Below, in pieces: positions 27,114-34,919 of a stretch of 35,540 bases of DNA. Made by a program: the position numbers and the translations under genes. The notes beneath the pieces are model-generated. The model ran no database searches and was not told the DNA's origin. It saw nothing but the letters and a program-made list of their open reading frames with translations. The first letter of the stretch is position 1, and the number at the start of each line of letters is the position of its first letter. The stretch is from Prochlorococcus sp. AG-402-K16 (GTDB taxonomy: Bacteria; Cyanobacteriota; Cyanobacteriia; PCC-6307; Cyanobiaceae): positions 1 to 35,540 of the forward strand of contig QCIH01000016.1 in the NCBI GenBank assembly GCA_003216795.1. The letters run 5' to 3'.

Positions 27114-28613
27114 ATGATTTACTTGAAATTAAAGTATATAAAATATATATTATTAATATTATTTCTATATATTTTATTTTCGATATTTATAAGAATAGTA
27201 AATATTTATACCCTTATATTTTTAATAGTAATAATTTATATCTTTTATAAAATTGATAAAAAATTATTTAAAAAAATAGTTTATAAAGTTATATATAAAA
27301 ATAAAAAAAATACACTTTTATTCAAAAATACATATGGTGCTGCCAAGATAAGTTTGGAAGGGGTCGAGAAAATTAATAAAAAAATTAACGATAAAGTAAA
27401 AGTTGAACTTTTAAATTACCAAAAAATCAAACTAGAGTCACAATTAAAAACAGGAGATTATAAAGTTACTCTTTTTGGAGCAGGTTCCTCAGGAAAAACA
27501 TCTATAGCAAGATCTTTATTAAAAAATATAGTCGGAAAAACTTCTGCAAAAATAGGTACAACAAAGCAAATAAATAGCTATAAAATTCGCATCCCAATTT
27601 TAAAAAGAAACATTAATATAATCGATACTCCAGGTTTATTCGAACCATCTAAATTAGGAGAAGAAAGAGAAAAAGCAACAATTATACAAGCATCAAATTC
27701 TGACTTAGTTCTCTTTGTGTTAGATCAGGACATAAATAAATACGAAAACTATTTAATTAAAGAATTATTAAAATTAAGAAAAAAAATAATAATAGTTCTA
27801 AATAAATGTGATTTGAGGTCTAAAGATGAAAATAACCTCATCAAAGAAAATATAATTTCTATAACTTCCGCTAGAAAAAATAAAATTTCTGTTGTTCAAA
27901 CAATTGCTGTACCTCAACAATCTCCCTATATAAAATCAGATGCTTTAAATTTAGTTCCAGAGGTAGGGAGTCTATTTAGAGAAATAATTGAAACGCTCGA
28001 TAATAATGGTGAAGAGTTATTGGCGGATAATATTCTTTTTCGCTCAAATAAGTTAGGTATTAAAAGTAAAAATTTCGTGCAAGAACAAAGATATTTAATG
28101 TCAAATAAAGTTATTAATAAATATATGTGGATAACAGGAGGGGTAATACTAGTTAATCCATTACCAGCTGTTGATTTCATTACTACTACCTCCGTAAACC
28201 TTCAAATGATAATGGAATTATCAAAAATATATGAAATAAAGCTTACAAAAAAAGATGCAAAAGATTTAGCGACTTCATTGCTAAGCGCATTGGCTAAACA
28301 AGGAATACTAAAAGGGGGTCTCGCCATTCTTTCTCCCGCTTTAGCTACAAGTTTGACTAAAATTATATTATCTAAATCTATACAATCAGTTACAGCAGGC
28401 TGGTTAATAAGAATAGTAGGACTAAGTTTGATTGAATATTTTAAAAATGGGCAAGATTGGGGAGATGGAGGAATCCAAGAAGTAGTAAATAAGATTTATA
28501 GAATAAGTAAGAGAGAGGATATTTTAAACAACTTCGTAAGAGAAGCTATTTCAAAAATTGAAATGAAAAAGTATTTTAAATCAAATAAAAGTTTGCCTCC
28601 ATTTACTATGTAA
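27114..28613 (+). CDS. Membrane-anchored GTPase with DUF697 domain
   Basis: A TRAFAC-class GTPase of 499 residues. Residues about 10-46 form two adjacent hydrophobic segments; a Lys-rich stretch follows. G motifs: G1 GAGSSGKTS (122-130), G3 DTPG (171-174), G4 NKCD (230-233) and G5-like TSA (251-253). The C-terminal third is the DUF697 region (YMWITGGVILVNPLPAVDFI onward), with hydrophobic Gly-rich segments suggesting further membrane contact. I start at the ATG at 27114; the frame opens earlier (27045) but those 23 codons lie inside lspA. Homologs are widespread in cyanobacteria; no specific role is established. Confidence 0.85.
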   Translation: MIYLKLKYIKYILLILFLYILFSIFIRIVNIYTLIFLIVIIYIFYKIDKKLFKKIVYKVIYKNKKNTLLFKNTYGAAKISLEGVEKINKKINDKVKVELLNYQKIKLESQLKTGDYKVTLFGAGSSGKTSIARSLLKNIVGKTSAKIGTTKQINSYKIRIPILKRNINIIDTPGLFEPSKLGEEREKATIIQASNSDLVLFVLDQDINKYENYLIKELLKLRKKIIIVLNKCDLRSKDENNLIKENIISITSARKNKISVVQTIAVPQQSPYIKSDALNLVPEVGSLFREIIETLDNNGEELLADNILFRSNKLGIKSKNFVQEQRYLMSNKVINKYMWITGGVILVNPLPAVDFITTTSVNLQMIMELSKIYEIKLTKKDAKDLATSLLSALAKQGILKGGLAILSPALATSLTKIILSKSIQSVTAGWLIRIVGLSLIEYFKNGQDWGDGGIQEVVNKIYRISKREDILNNFVREAISKIEMKKYFKSNKSLPPFTM

Positions 28614-28743
28614 AATTGGATAATTGATCATTAAGATAAGTTCTGAAATCAAAGATAGTTATAAAGAGTAAATAAGCAATACAAATAGCTATAGATATAA
28701 ACCCTGTTACTATTGCAATAATTTTTGGTCTACCCATATTCAT
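28606..28743 (-). CDS. 45-residue single-pass membrane protein, function unknown
   Basis: Read codon by codon on the minus strand: ATG at 28741-28743, TAG at 28606-28608, 45 residues. The N-terminus MNMGRPKIIAIVTG is followed by a hydrophobic stretch of about 20 residues (8-31) and a polar C-terminus DFRTYLNDQLSNFT. The MGRPKIIA start looks like a small cyanobacterial protein family I half-remember, but I cannot name it. It begins 3 bp after the stop codon of the PLP decarboxylase on the same strand, as in an operon, and its 3' end overlaps the convergent GTPase gene by 8 bp. The second ATG (28737) could equally be the start. Confidence 0.75.
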   Translation of the reverse strand: MNMGRPKIIAIVTGFISIAICIAYLLFITIFDFRTYLNDQLSNFT

Positions 28744-28746
28744 AAG

Positions 28747-30132
28747 TTAGGCATCTAAAAGTCTCAAAAGTTCTTCAATATGAGATTCCTTTGTATTGTA
28801 ATTTCCCATGACAACCCTTAAAAAATATCTACCTTTAAATTTTGGTCTAGAAAGCATAAAATTATTTTTAATTAGTTCATTAACTTTAGTTTGAGTCCAT
28901 TTATCAGAGTCTTCTGGCTCAAGTTTCATTGGTATAAATGAAACAATATGAAGAGGACCTGAATATATATCAAATTTATTCTTACTAATATTTTTTATAA
29001 AAAAATCTTTTCTTTTAATTGATGATTTTAATATATTTTCTATTCCATTCAGACCTAAAAAACGTAACCCAAGCCATAGTTTGATAACCTCTGCAGGTCT
29101 AGAACCTTGTATACCAATTTCACCTCTATTTATAATATTTTCTCTAGATGATATATATGGTAGTCCAGTATTAAAAGTATTTTCTAAAGTACTCATATTT
29201 GAAACCAATAATAAAGATGAAGTCTTTGTAATGCCAATGATTTTTTGCGGATTTATCGTTATCGAATTAGCCTGACTAATATTATTTAGACCTTTTATTG
29301 GAATAGATGTTACAGCAAAAATGCCTCCAATAGAGCCATCGATATGTAGCCATATATTTCTTTCTTTGCATATTTCACTTATTTCTTTAATAGGATCAAT
29401 AGCTCCTCTCACAGTTGTCCCAAGGGTGGCAACAATAGCAAATATTTCTTTATTTTCTATTGTACATTTATCTAAAGAATTTCTGAGATCGTTTATGTCC
29501 ATTCTACCTTGATTATCAGTTTTAATCCTGACAAGATTGGTAGTCTCAAGACCCATTACTCTTATACATTTAACGAAGGAAGTATGAGCATCTTCACTAA
29601 CAAGTAATACAGAATTAGGATTTGTAGCTAATCCAGCATTATTTCTAGCTGCTATAAGGGCATTTAGATTACTCAATGTACCTCCGCTAGCAGCTATACC
29701 TCCTGAAAGATCATTAAACCCTATTTTCTTGGCAAACCATTTACATAATGATTCCTCAAGCAAAGTTACACTTGGTGATAACTCGTAAGCGAGGAGATTA
29801 TTATTTAAACCAGCAGCAATTAAATCTCCCAAAATAGAGAAAATTAAAGGTGGGGGATCAAGGTGAGCTAGTGAACCAGGATGAACGGGATTAAATGAAT
29901 TATTCAAAAGAGATTCAATCTCAGAAAACAAATCTTCTTCAGAGTTACCATCTTCCGCAGGCATAATACACTTGAAATTCTCATCAAAAGGTAAAGGACC
30001 ATTTTTATCAGCTTTAGAGAACCAGTCACAAAGAGTTTGACTTGTTCTATTCAGAAGAGTAATCAATTTGTCATTAGTCCCTAGATATGAGGGGAAATAT
30101 ATATCTTTATTATTAATTAAATCTTCAGCCAT
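28747..30132 (-). CDS. Group II PLP-dependent amino-acid decarboxylase family protein
   Basis: A 461-residue fold-type I PLP enzyme of the glutamate/aromatic/diaminobutyrate decarboxylase family. Seen: HPGSLAHLDPPP (84-95), SGGIAASGGTLSNLNAL (143-159), His183 in SEDAHTS (cofactor stacking), Asp265 in HIDGSIGG (pyridine-N contact), and PLP lysine Lys297 in INPQKIIGITK. The family usually has D-x-H-K at the last site; here it is N-P-Q-K. Substrate cannot be assigned from sequence. ATG start, 43 bp from divergent tadA. Confidence 0.88.
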   Translation of the reverse strand: MAEDLINNKDIYFPSYLGTNDKLITLLNRTSQTLCDWFSKADKNGPLPFDENFKCIMPAEDGNSEEDLFSEIESLLNNSFNPVHPGSLAHLDPPPLIFSILGDLIAAGLNNNLLAYELSPSVTLLEESLCKWFAKKIGFNDLSGGIAASGGTLSNLNALIAARNNAGLATNPNSVLLVSEDAHTSFVKCIRVMGLETTNLVRIKTDNQGRMDINDLRNSLDKCTIENKEIFAIVATLGTTVRGAIDPIKEISEICKERNIWLHIDGSIGGIFAVTSIPIKGLNNISQANSITINPQKIIGITKTSSLLLVSNMSTLENTFNTGLPYISSRENIINRGEIGIQGSRPAEVIKLWLGLRFLGLNGIENILKSSIKRKDFFIKNISKNKFDIYSGPLHIVSFIPMKLEPEDSDKWTQTKVNELIKNNFMLSRPKFKGRYFLRVVMGNYNTKESHIEELLRLLDA

Positions 30133-30175
30133 CAGATAAAATATCTATTAATAATTCTATTCTCAATATTGGTAA

Positions 30176-30691
30176 ATGAGATATATTTTTGAAAATGGAA
30201 ATAGTAATAAAGATCAACAAAAAAAAACAAATAATTCAAATTACACTTTGTGGATGAATTCGATATTAAGAAGATCAAAAGAAATTGGGGAAATTGAGCT
30301 GCCAATCTGTTCAATAATTTTAGATGAGAGAGGAAGATGTATTGGGAGAGGAGTTAACAGGAGGAATATAGATAAAGACCCACTAGGGCATGCTGAGATA
30401 ATGGCACTTAGGCAGGCATCTCTAATAAAAAATGATTGGAGATTTAATGAATGTACTATTATCACGAATCTAGAACCTTGTACTATGTGTTCCTCTGCTC
30501 TTATTCAAGCGCGGATGGGTAAAGTTATTTTCGGGGCTTACGATAAGAAAAGGGGTGGATTGGGAGGGTCAATCGACCTATCAAAACATGAAAGTGCTCA
30601 TCACAAAATGGAAATTGTAGGAGGAATTTTAGAAGACGAATGCAGCCAAATTTTACAGCTATGGTTTAAAAAGTTGAGGACTCAAAAATAG
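30176..30691 (+). CDS. tadA: tRNA-specific adenosine deaminase TadA
   Basis: Deaminates A34 of tRNA-Arg(ACG) to inosine. The zinc cytidine-deaminase-fold motifs are GHAEIMALRQ (His72, catalytic Glu74) and LEPCTMCSSALIQARM (Cys102, Cys105), followed by VIFGAYDKKRGGLGG. At 171 residues it has an N-terminal extension of about 26 residues; an in-frame ATG at residue 27 (30254) is an alternative start closer to the family's usual N-terminus. The 3' end overlaps the convergent aminotransferase gene by 26 bp. Confidence 0.93.
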   Translation: MRYIFENGNSNKDQQKKTNNSNYTLWMNSILRRSKEIGEIELPICSIILDERGRCIGRGVNRRNIDKDPLGHAEIMALRQASLIKNDWRFNECTIITNLEPCTMCSSALIQARMGKVIFGAYDKKRGGLGGSIDLSKHESAHHKMEIVGGILEDECSQILQLWFKKLRTQK

Positions 30692-31850
30692 AATATTTTT
30701 TTAACTCAGTATCAAATAGGTTTAATAATCTATCAACATTATCCTCACTTGAATTAAAGCCCATTAATCCTATGCGCCATACCTTACCAGACAATTCTCC
30801 AAGTCCATTTCCTATTTCTATTCCAAAGTTTCTTAAAAGATGATTTCTAAAACCATCACCATCAACTGCTGGAGGTATTTTAACTGTGGTTAAAGTTGGC
30901 AATCTAAAATCCTCTGATACATGTAATTCCATACCAAGACTTTCCAAACCATTCCACAGTTTTTTTGCATTAGTATTATGTCTATTCCAAACATTTTCTA
31001 AACCCTCATTCGCAATTAATCGTAAACCTTCACGAATAGCAAAATTCATATTTACAGGAGCGGTATGATGGTAAACACGATCAGAACCCCAATATTTATT
31101 TAATAAAGATAAATCTAAATACCAATTAGGTACTTTTGTTTTTCTTGAACTTAGTTTTTCTTCAGCTCTTTTATTCATAGTAAAAGGGCTTAATCCTGGG
31201 GGACAACTTAATCCCTTTTGACTACAACTGTATGCTAGATCAATTTTCCATTCGTCAATCAATAGTTCTAAAGCCCCAAGAGAAGTAACTGCATCAACTA
31301 AAAACAAGCAGTTATTTTTTCTACATACATCCCCAATACCATCAAGAGGTTGTAAAACACCACTTGATGTTTCAGCATGGACAATAGCAAAAATTGCTGG
31401 TTTTTTAGTTTCTATTTCATATTTGATTTCTTCATAAGAAAAGGATTCACCCCAAGGTTTTTCAATAACAGATACATCTGCTTTATATCTCGTTGCCATA
31501 TCAACAAGTCTGTCTCCAAAATATCCTTTTTTAGCGATAAGAATTTTTTCTCCTTCCTCTATAAAATTAGCTATTGATGCTTCCATAGCTGCACTTCCAG
31601 TACCACTCATTGGAAGAGTCAGACGATTATTACATTGCCAGGTATATCTTAGAAGTTGTTGAACCTCAGACATCAATGAAATATATGCTTCATCTAAGTG
31701 ACCAATAGGATTCAAAGAAAGAGCACTTAAGACTTCTGGATGTGCGTTTGAAGGTCCAGGACCTAATAAAAGTCTGGAGGGAACATAAGTCTTTGAGAAA
31801 TGAGATAAATTCTCTTCATTTAAAGTCGAAATAAGTTTTGCTTCTGTCAA
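30666..31850 (-). CDS. Alanine/serine-glyoxylate aminotransferase
   Basis: Fold-type I class V PLP aminotransferase, probably transaminating photorespiratory glyoxylate to glycine. Seen: LLLGPGPSNAHPEVL (27-41), the cofactor-binding SGTGSAAMEA (82-91), HAETSSGVLQPL (158-169), Asp186 in LVDAVTSLG, PLP lysine Lys212 in SQKGLSCPPGL, and RIGLMG near the C-terminus. Length 394 is normal. The start is TTG at 31850; the frame closes upstream at 31881-31883 and offers no ATG or GTG. It is divergent from glnA. Homologs are often labelled soluble hydrogenase small subunit by old convention; that name should not be used. Confidence 0.92.
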   Translation of the reverse strand: MTEAKLISTLNEENLSHFSKTYVPSRLLLGPGPSNAHPEVLSALSLNPIGHLDEAYISLMSEVQQLLRYTWQCNNRLTLPMSGTGSAAMEASIANFIEEGEKILIAKKGYFGDRLVDMATRYKADVSVIEKPWGESFSYEEIKYEIETKKPAIFAIVHAETSSGVLQPLDGIGDVCRKNNCLFLVDAVTSLGALELLIDEWKIDLAYSCSQKGLSCPPGLSPFTMNKRAEEKLSSRKTKVPNWYLDLSLLNKYWGSDRVYHHTAPVNMNFAIREGLRLIANEGLENVWNRHNTNAKKLWNGLESLGMELHVSEDFRLPTLTTVKIPPAVDGDGFRNHLLRNFGIEIGNGLGELSGKVWRIGLMGFNSSEDNVDRLLNLFDTELKKYSIFESSTF

Positions 31851-31882
31851 AGCATTACATCCAATTACTTTTAAATTAAACT

Positions 31883-31905
31883 AATATCGCCACATAAGCG
31901 ATATT
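31883..31905. repeat. 8-bp palindrome upstream of agt (operator or leader hairpin)
   Basis: AATATCGC (31883-31890) and GCGATATT (31898-31905) form a perfect inverted repeat around a 7-nt loop. It lies 32 bp before the aminotransferase start codon and about 95 bp upstream of the glnA NtcA-type site. The GC core stands out in an otherwise A/T intergenic region, which suggests a bound site or structured leader. No U-tract follows, and a terminator is not expected between divergent genes. Confidence 0.5.
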
Positions 31906-32000
31906 TATTTAAAGAAATTCATTCAATTTAAATATTTAAGTAAACAATTATTAAACTTATGACTTGAAACACTAAAAGAAGACATCAAGTCTTAAAAAAA

Positions 32001-32042
32001 GTTACCGTTGATACATAACAAGAATCATCTAGTTATTAATTT
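32001..32042 (+). promoter_or_regulatory. NtcA-activated glnA promoter
   Basis: GTT-N8-TAC at 32001-32014 matches the NtcA consensus GTA-N8-TAC with one mismatch. Exactly 22 bp later TAATTT (32037-32042) fits the TAN3T -10 box, the spacing typical of class II NtcA-activated cyanobacterial promoters. Transcription would start near 32049, about 15 nt before the glnA ATG. glnA is a classic NtcA target, so the context agrees. Regulation is inferred. Confidence 0.55.
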
Positions 32043-32063
32043 CATATAAGGTATTACAAAATT

Positions 32064-33485
32064 ATGTCTAAATCTCCTCAAGATGTTTTAAGTCAAATTA
32101 AAGACGAAGGAATTGAACTCATCGATTTAAAATTCACTGATATTCATGGAAAATGGCAACATTTAACTCTTACATCAGACATGATAGAGGAAGATTCTTT
32201 TACAGAAGGTTTGGCATTTGATGGCTCATCAATAAGAGGTTGGAAAGCAATTAATGCCTCGGATATGTCAATGGTGCCCGATGCAAGTACAGCTTGGATA
32301 GATCCTTTTTATAAACATAAAACACTAAGTATGATTTGCTCTATTCAAGAGCCTAGAAGCGGTGAACCTTATGATAGGTGTCCAAGAGCTTTAGCTCAAA
32401 AGGCATTAAAATATCTAGACTCAACTGGTATAGCAGATACTGCATTTTTTGGACCAGAACCAGAATTCTTTTTATTTGATGATGTTAGATATGACTCTAA
32501 AGAGGGAGGTTGTTTTTATAGTGTAGACACTATAGAAGCCCCATGGAATACAGGGAGAATTGAAGAAGGGGGAAACTTAGGATACAAAATACAATATAAA
32601 GAAGGATATTTTCCAGTAGCTCCAAATGATACTGCGCAAGATATCAGATCTGAGATGCTTCTTCTTATGGGTGAATTAGGCATCCCCACAGAAAAACATC
32701 ACCATGAAGTTGCTGGTGCCGGCCAACACGAGCTTGGAATGAAATTTGATTCTTTAATAAATGCTGCTGATAACGTTATGACTTATAAATACGTTGTCAG
32801 AAATGTTGCAAAAAAATATGGAAAAACAGCAACTTTTATGCCCAAACCTGTTTTTAACGACAACGGAACAGGAATGCATGTTCACCAAAGTTTATGGAAG
32901 AGTGGACAGCCACTATTCTTTGGTGAAGGATCATATGCAAATTTATCTCAAACAGCAAGATGGTACATCGGAGGCATACTTAAACATGCACCTTCATTCC
33001 TAGCATTTACTAACCCAACTACAAATAGTTATAAACGATTAGTTCCAGGATTCGAAGCACCTGTAAATCTTGTTTATTCTGAGGGTAATAGATCAGCTGC
33101 GGTAAGAATACCTTTAACAGGTCCAAGCCCTAAAGCTAAAAGATTAGAATTTAGATCAGGTGATGCACTTGCAAATCCTTACTTAGCATTCTCTGTAATG
33201 ATGCTTGCTGGTATTGATGGAATTAAAAATCAAATTGATCCTGGTGATGGAGTAGATGTAGATTTGTTTGAACTTCCAGCTGATGAACTTGCAAAAATTG
33301 ATACAGTACCTTCATCTCTAAATGATTCACTTAATGCACTAAAAGTAGATAAGGATTATTTATTAGCTGGTGGAGTATTTACTGAAGATTTTATTGATAA
33401 CTTTATCGATATAAAATACGAAGAGGTACAACAACTAAGACAAAGACCTCATCCCCATGAATTCTTTATGTATTACGATGCATAA
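32064..33485 (+). CDS. glnA: Glutamine synthetase type I
   Basis: Dodecameric enzyme incorporating ammonium into glutamate, the first step of the GS-GOGAT cycle. The 473-residue protein shows [15 protein letters not shown] signature (written [11 protein letters not shown], 51-61), [11 protein letters not shown], the ATP-binding [19 protein letters not shown] region, NRSAAVRIP and RLEFRSGD. The tyrosine adenylylated in enterobacterial GlnA (in KNLYDLPP) is Phe402 here (DLFELPADE), so adenylylation control is impossible at that site. ATG start. A strong terminator follows, so it is probably monocistronic, controlled from the NtcA-type promoter. Confidence 0.98.
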   Translation: MSKSPQDVLSQIKDEGIELIDLKFTDIHGKWQHLTLTSDMIEEDSFTEGLAFDGSSIRGWKAINASDMSMVPDASTAWIDPFYKHKTLSMICSIQEPRSGEPYDRCPRALAQKALKYLDSTGIADTAFFGPEPEFFLFDDVRYDSKEGGCFYSVDTIEAPWNTGRIEEGGNLGYKIQYKEGYFPVAPNDTAQDIRSEMLLLMGELGIPTEKHHHEVAGAGQHELGMKFDSLINAADNVMTYKYVVRNVAKKYGKTATFMPKPVFNDNGTGMHVHQSLWKSGQPLFFGEGSYANLSQTARWYIGGILKHAPSFLAFTNPTTNSYKRLVPGFEAPVNLVYSEGNRSAAVRIPLTGPSPKAKRLEFRSGDALANPYLAFSVMMLAGIDGIKNQIDPGDGVDVDLFELPADELAKIDTVPSSLNDSLNALKVDKDYLLAGGVFTEDFIDNFIDIKYEEVQQLRQRPHPHEFFMYYDA

Positions 33486-33510
33486 TTAAAAGAAGTAATT
33501 AGGTTAAATT

Positions 33511-33559
33511 AATCAATTTGAGAAATATCACAAAATATTCTCAAATTGATTTTTTTTTT
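33511..33559 (+). terminator. Intrinsic terminator of glnA
   Basis: A perfect 14-bp stem, AATCAATTTGAGAA (33511-33524) with TTCTCAAATTGATT (33538-33551), encloses a 13-nt loop and runs straight into ten T (33550-33559). The stem is AT-rich but long. It begins 25 bases after the glnA stop codon. It is the clearest intrinsic terminator in the window. Confidence 0.85.
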
Positions 33560-33587
33560 GTTGGAATATAGATATATAAATTGAAAA

Positions 33588-34643
33588 ATGACTAGGGAAT
33601 CTATTTCAAAAATTGCATATAAAACGCTACAACAAAGTAAAAGCATTGCAGGTTTCGCTCACAAGCAGATCAGTTCAAGATTAATGAATTTTATTCTTCC
33701 CGATTCAAAGCTTGAAAATTTTGATGTTGATAGAGATCTTCTAATGCAAATCCAAAATTCAATGGATATCTTAAGAGAAGAAGATTGGAATGATGCAGAA
33801 AAAAATATATATCCAAAAAAATTATTGTTTGACGAACCATGGCTTAGATATCTAACTCAATATCCTAAAATTTGGCTCGATATGCCTAATACCTGGGATA
33901 GACGAAGAAAACAAAACTTTGATGATCTTCCAAAATCAATTGATAAAGATAATTATCCTCAATATTACTTGAGAAATTTTCATCATCAAACAGATGGTTA
34001 TTTATCAGATTTTTCAGCTAGTATTTATGACCTACAAGTAGAAATCCTTTTTAATGGAAGTGCTGACTCAATGAGGAGAAGAATAATTAAGCCAATAAAA
34101 GTAGGACTTGAAATGTTCAGCGATAGAAAAAAAAGTTCTCTAAAAATACTTGATGTAGCCACAGGATCAGGAAGAACATTAAAACAATTAAGAGCCGCAT
34201 TTCCTAAAGAAAAAATTACAGGAATTGATTTATCTGATTCATACTTAAAAGAGGCAAGTAGATATATTTCAGATTTAGATGGAGATTTAATCCAGTTAGT
34301 AAAAGGTAATGCTGAGGAATTACCTTTTGAAAATAATAGTTTTCAATGCATTTCTTGTGTTTACTTATTTCATGAATTACCTAGAACAATTAGGGTTAAA
34401 GTATTAAATGAATTTTTTAGAGTTCTTGAACCTGGTGGAATATTAGTTTTAGCTGATTCAATTCAAATAAGTGATTCACCTGACTTTACATCCATAATGG
34501 AAAGCTTCTATAAATCTTTTCATGAGCCTTTTTATTGTGATTATATAAAAGATGATATAGATTCTAAAATTGAGGGTGTAGGGTTTAAAGATGTAAAATC
34601 AAATTCCTTTTTTATGACCAAAGTATGGTCTGCTGTAAAGTAA
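33588..34643 (+). CDS. Class I SAM-dependent methyltransferase, substrate unknown
   Basis: A 351-residue protein. The C-terminal half is a Rossmann-fold methyltransferase: motif I LDVATGSGRT (188-197), acidic loop ITGIDLSDSYL (210-220), NAEELPFENNSFQ (motif II region) and EFFRVLEPGGILVLADS (motif III region). The N-terminal 140 residues, with W/Y-rich segments such as DEPWLRYLTQYPKIWLDMP and QYYLRNFHHQTDGYLS, are an extra domain of unknown function. The substrate cannot be told; ubiquinone/menaquinone-type methyltransferases have the same core. It lies after the glnA terminator, so it has its own promoter. ATG start. Confidence 0.85.
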   Translation: MTRESISKIAYKTLQQSKSIAGFAHKQISSRLMNFILPDSKLENFDVDRDLLMQIQNSMDILREEDWNDAEKNIYPKKLLFDEPWLRYLTQYPKIWLDMPNTWDRRRKQNFDDLPKSIDKDNYPQYYLRNFHHQTDGYLSDFSASIYDLQVEILFNGSADSMRRRIIKPIKVGLEMFSDRKKSSLKILDVATGSGRTLKQLRAAFPKEKITGIDLSDSYLKEASRYISDLDGDLIQLVKGNAEELPFENNSFQCISCVYLFHELPRTIRVKVLNEFFRVLEPGGILVLADSIQISDSPDFTSIMESFYKSFHEPFYCDYIKDDIDSKIEGVGFKDVKSNSFFMTKVWSAVK

Positions 34644-34655
34644 ATAAAAACTCCT

Positions 34656-34919
34656 ATGACCTATTGGGATAAAGATACTATTCAGCTTGTTCAAAGTCTT
34701 AATGACAAATTAAAAATTGATCATTCTAAATGGCATAAAGATAAAGGAAATAAATATAAACGATCTGCAGAACTAATTTCGGCGGGATTATGCCAATTAA
34801 TTATTTCTTGTAATGAGAAGGAGACTATTGAGTATATAGAAGAAAGTATTAAATGGTTAAAAGAAATTAATGTAGATCAACCTTGCCCTAGTAAAAATCA
34901 TCTTTTTAAAGCCAACTGA
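34656..34919 (+). CDS. Small conserved cyanobacterial protein (DUF6439-like)
   Basis: An 87-residue soluble protein, mostly helical and charged: DKDTIQLVQSLNDKLK, then SAELISAGLCQLIIS and EYIEESIKWLKEIN. It lacks any membrane segment, metal site or catalytic motif. I believe it belongs to the DUF6439 family, but that label is from memory. It lies 12 bp after the methyltransferase, so it is likely co-transcribed with it, and its 3' end overlaps the convergent RsbW-like gene by 22 bp. Confidence 0.75.
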   Translation: MTYWDKDTIQLVQSLNDKLKIDHSKWHKDKGNKYKRSAELISAGLCQLIISCNEKETIEYIEESIKWLKEINVDQPCPSKNHLFKAN

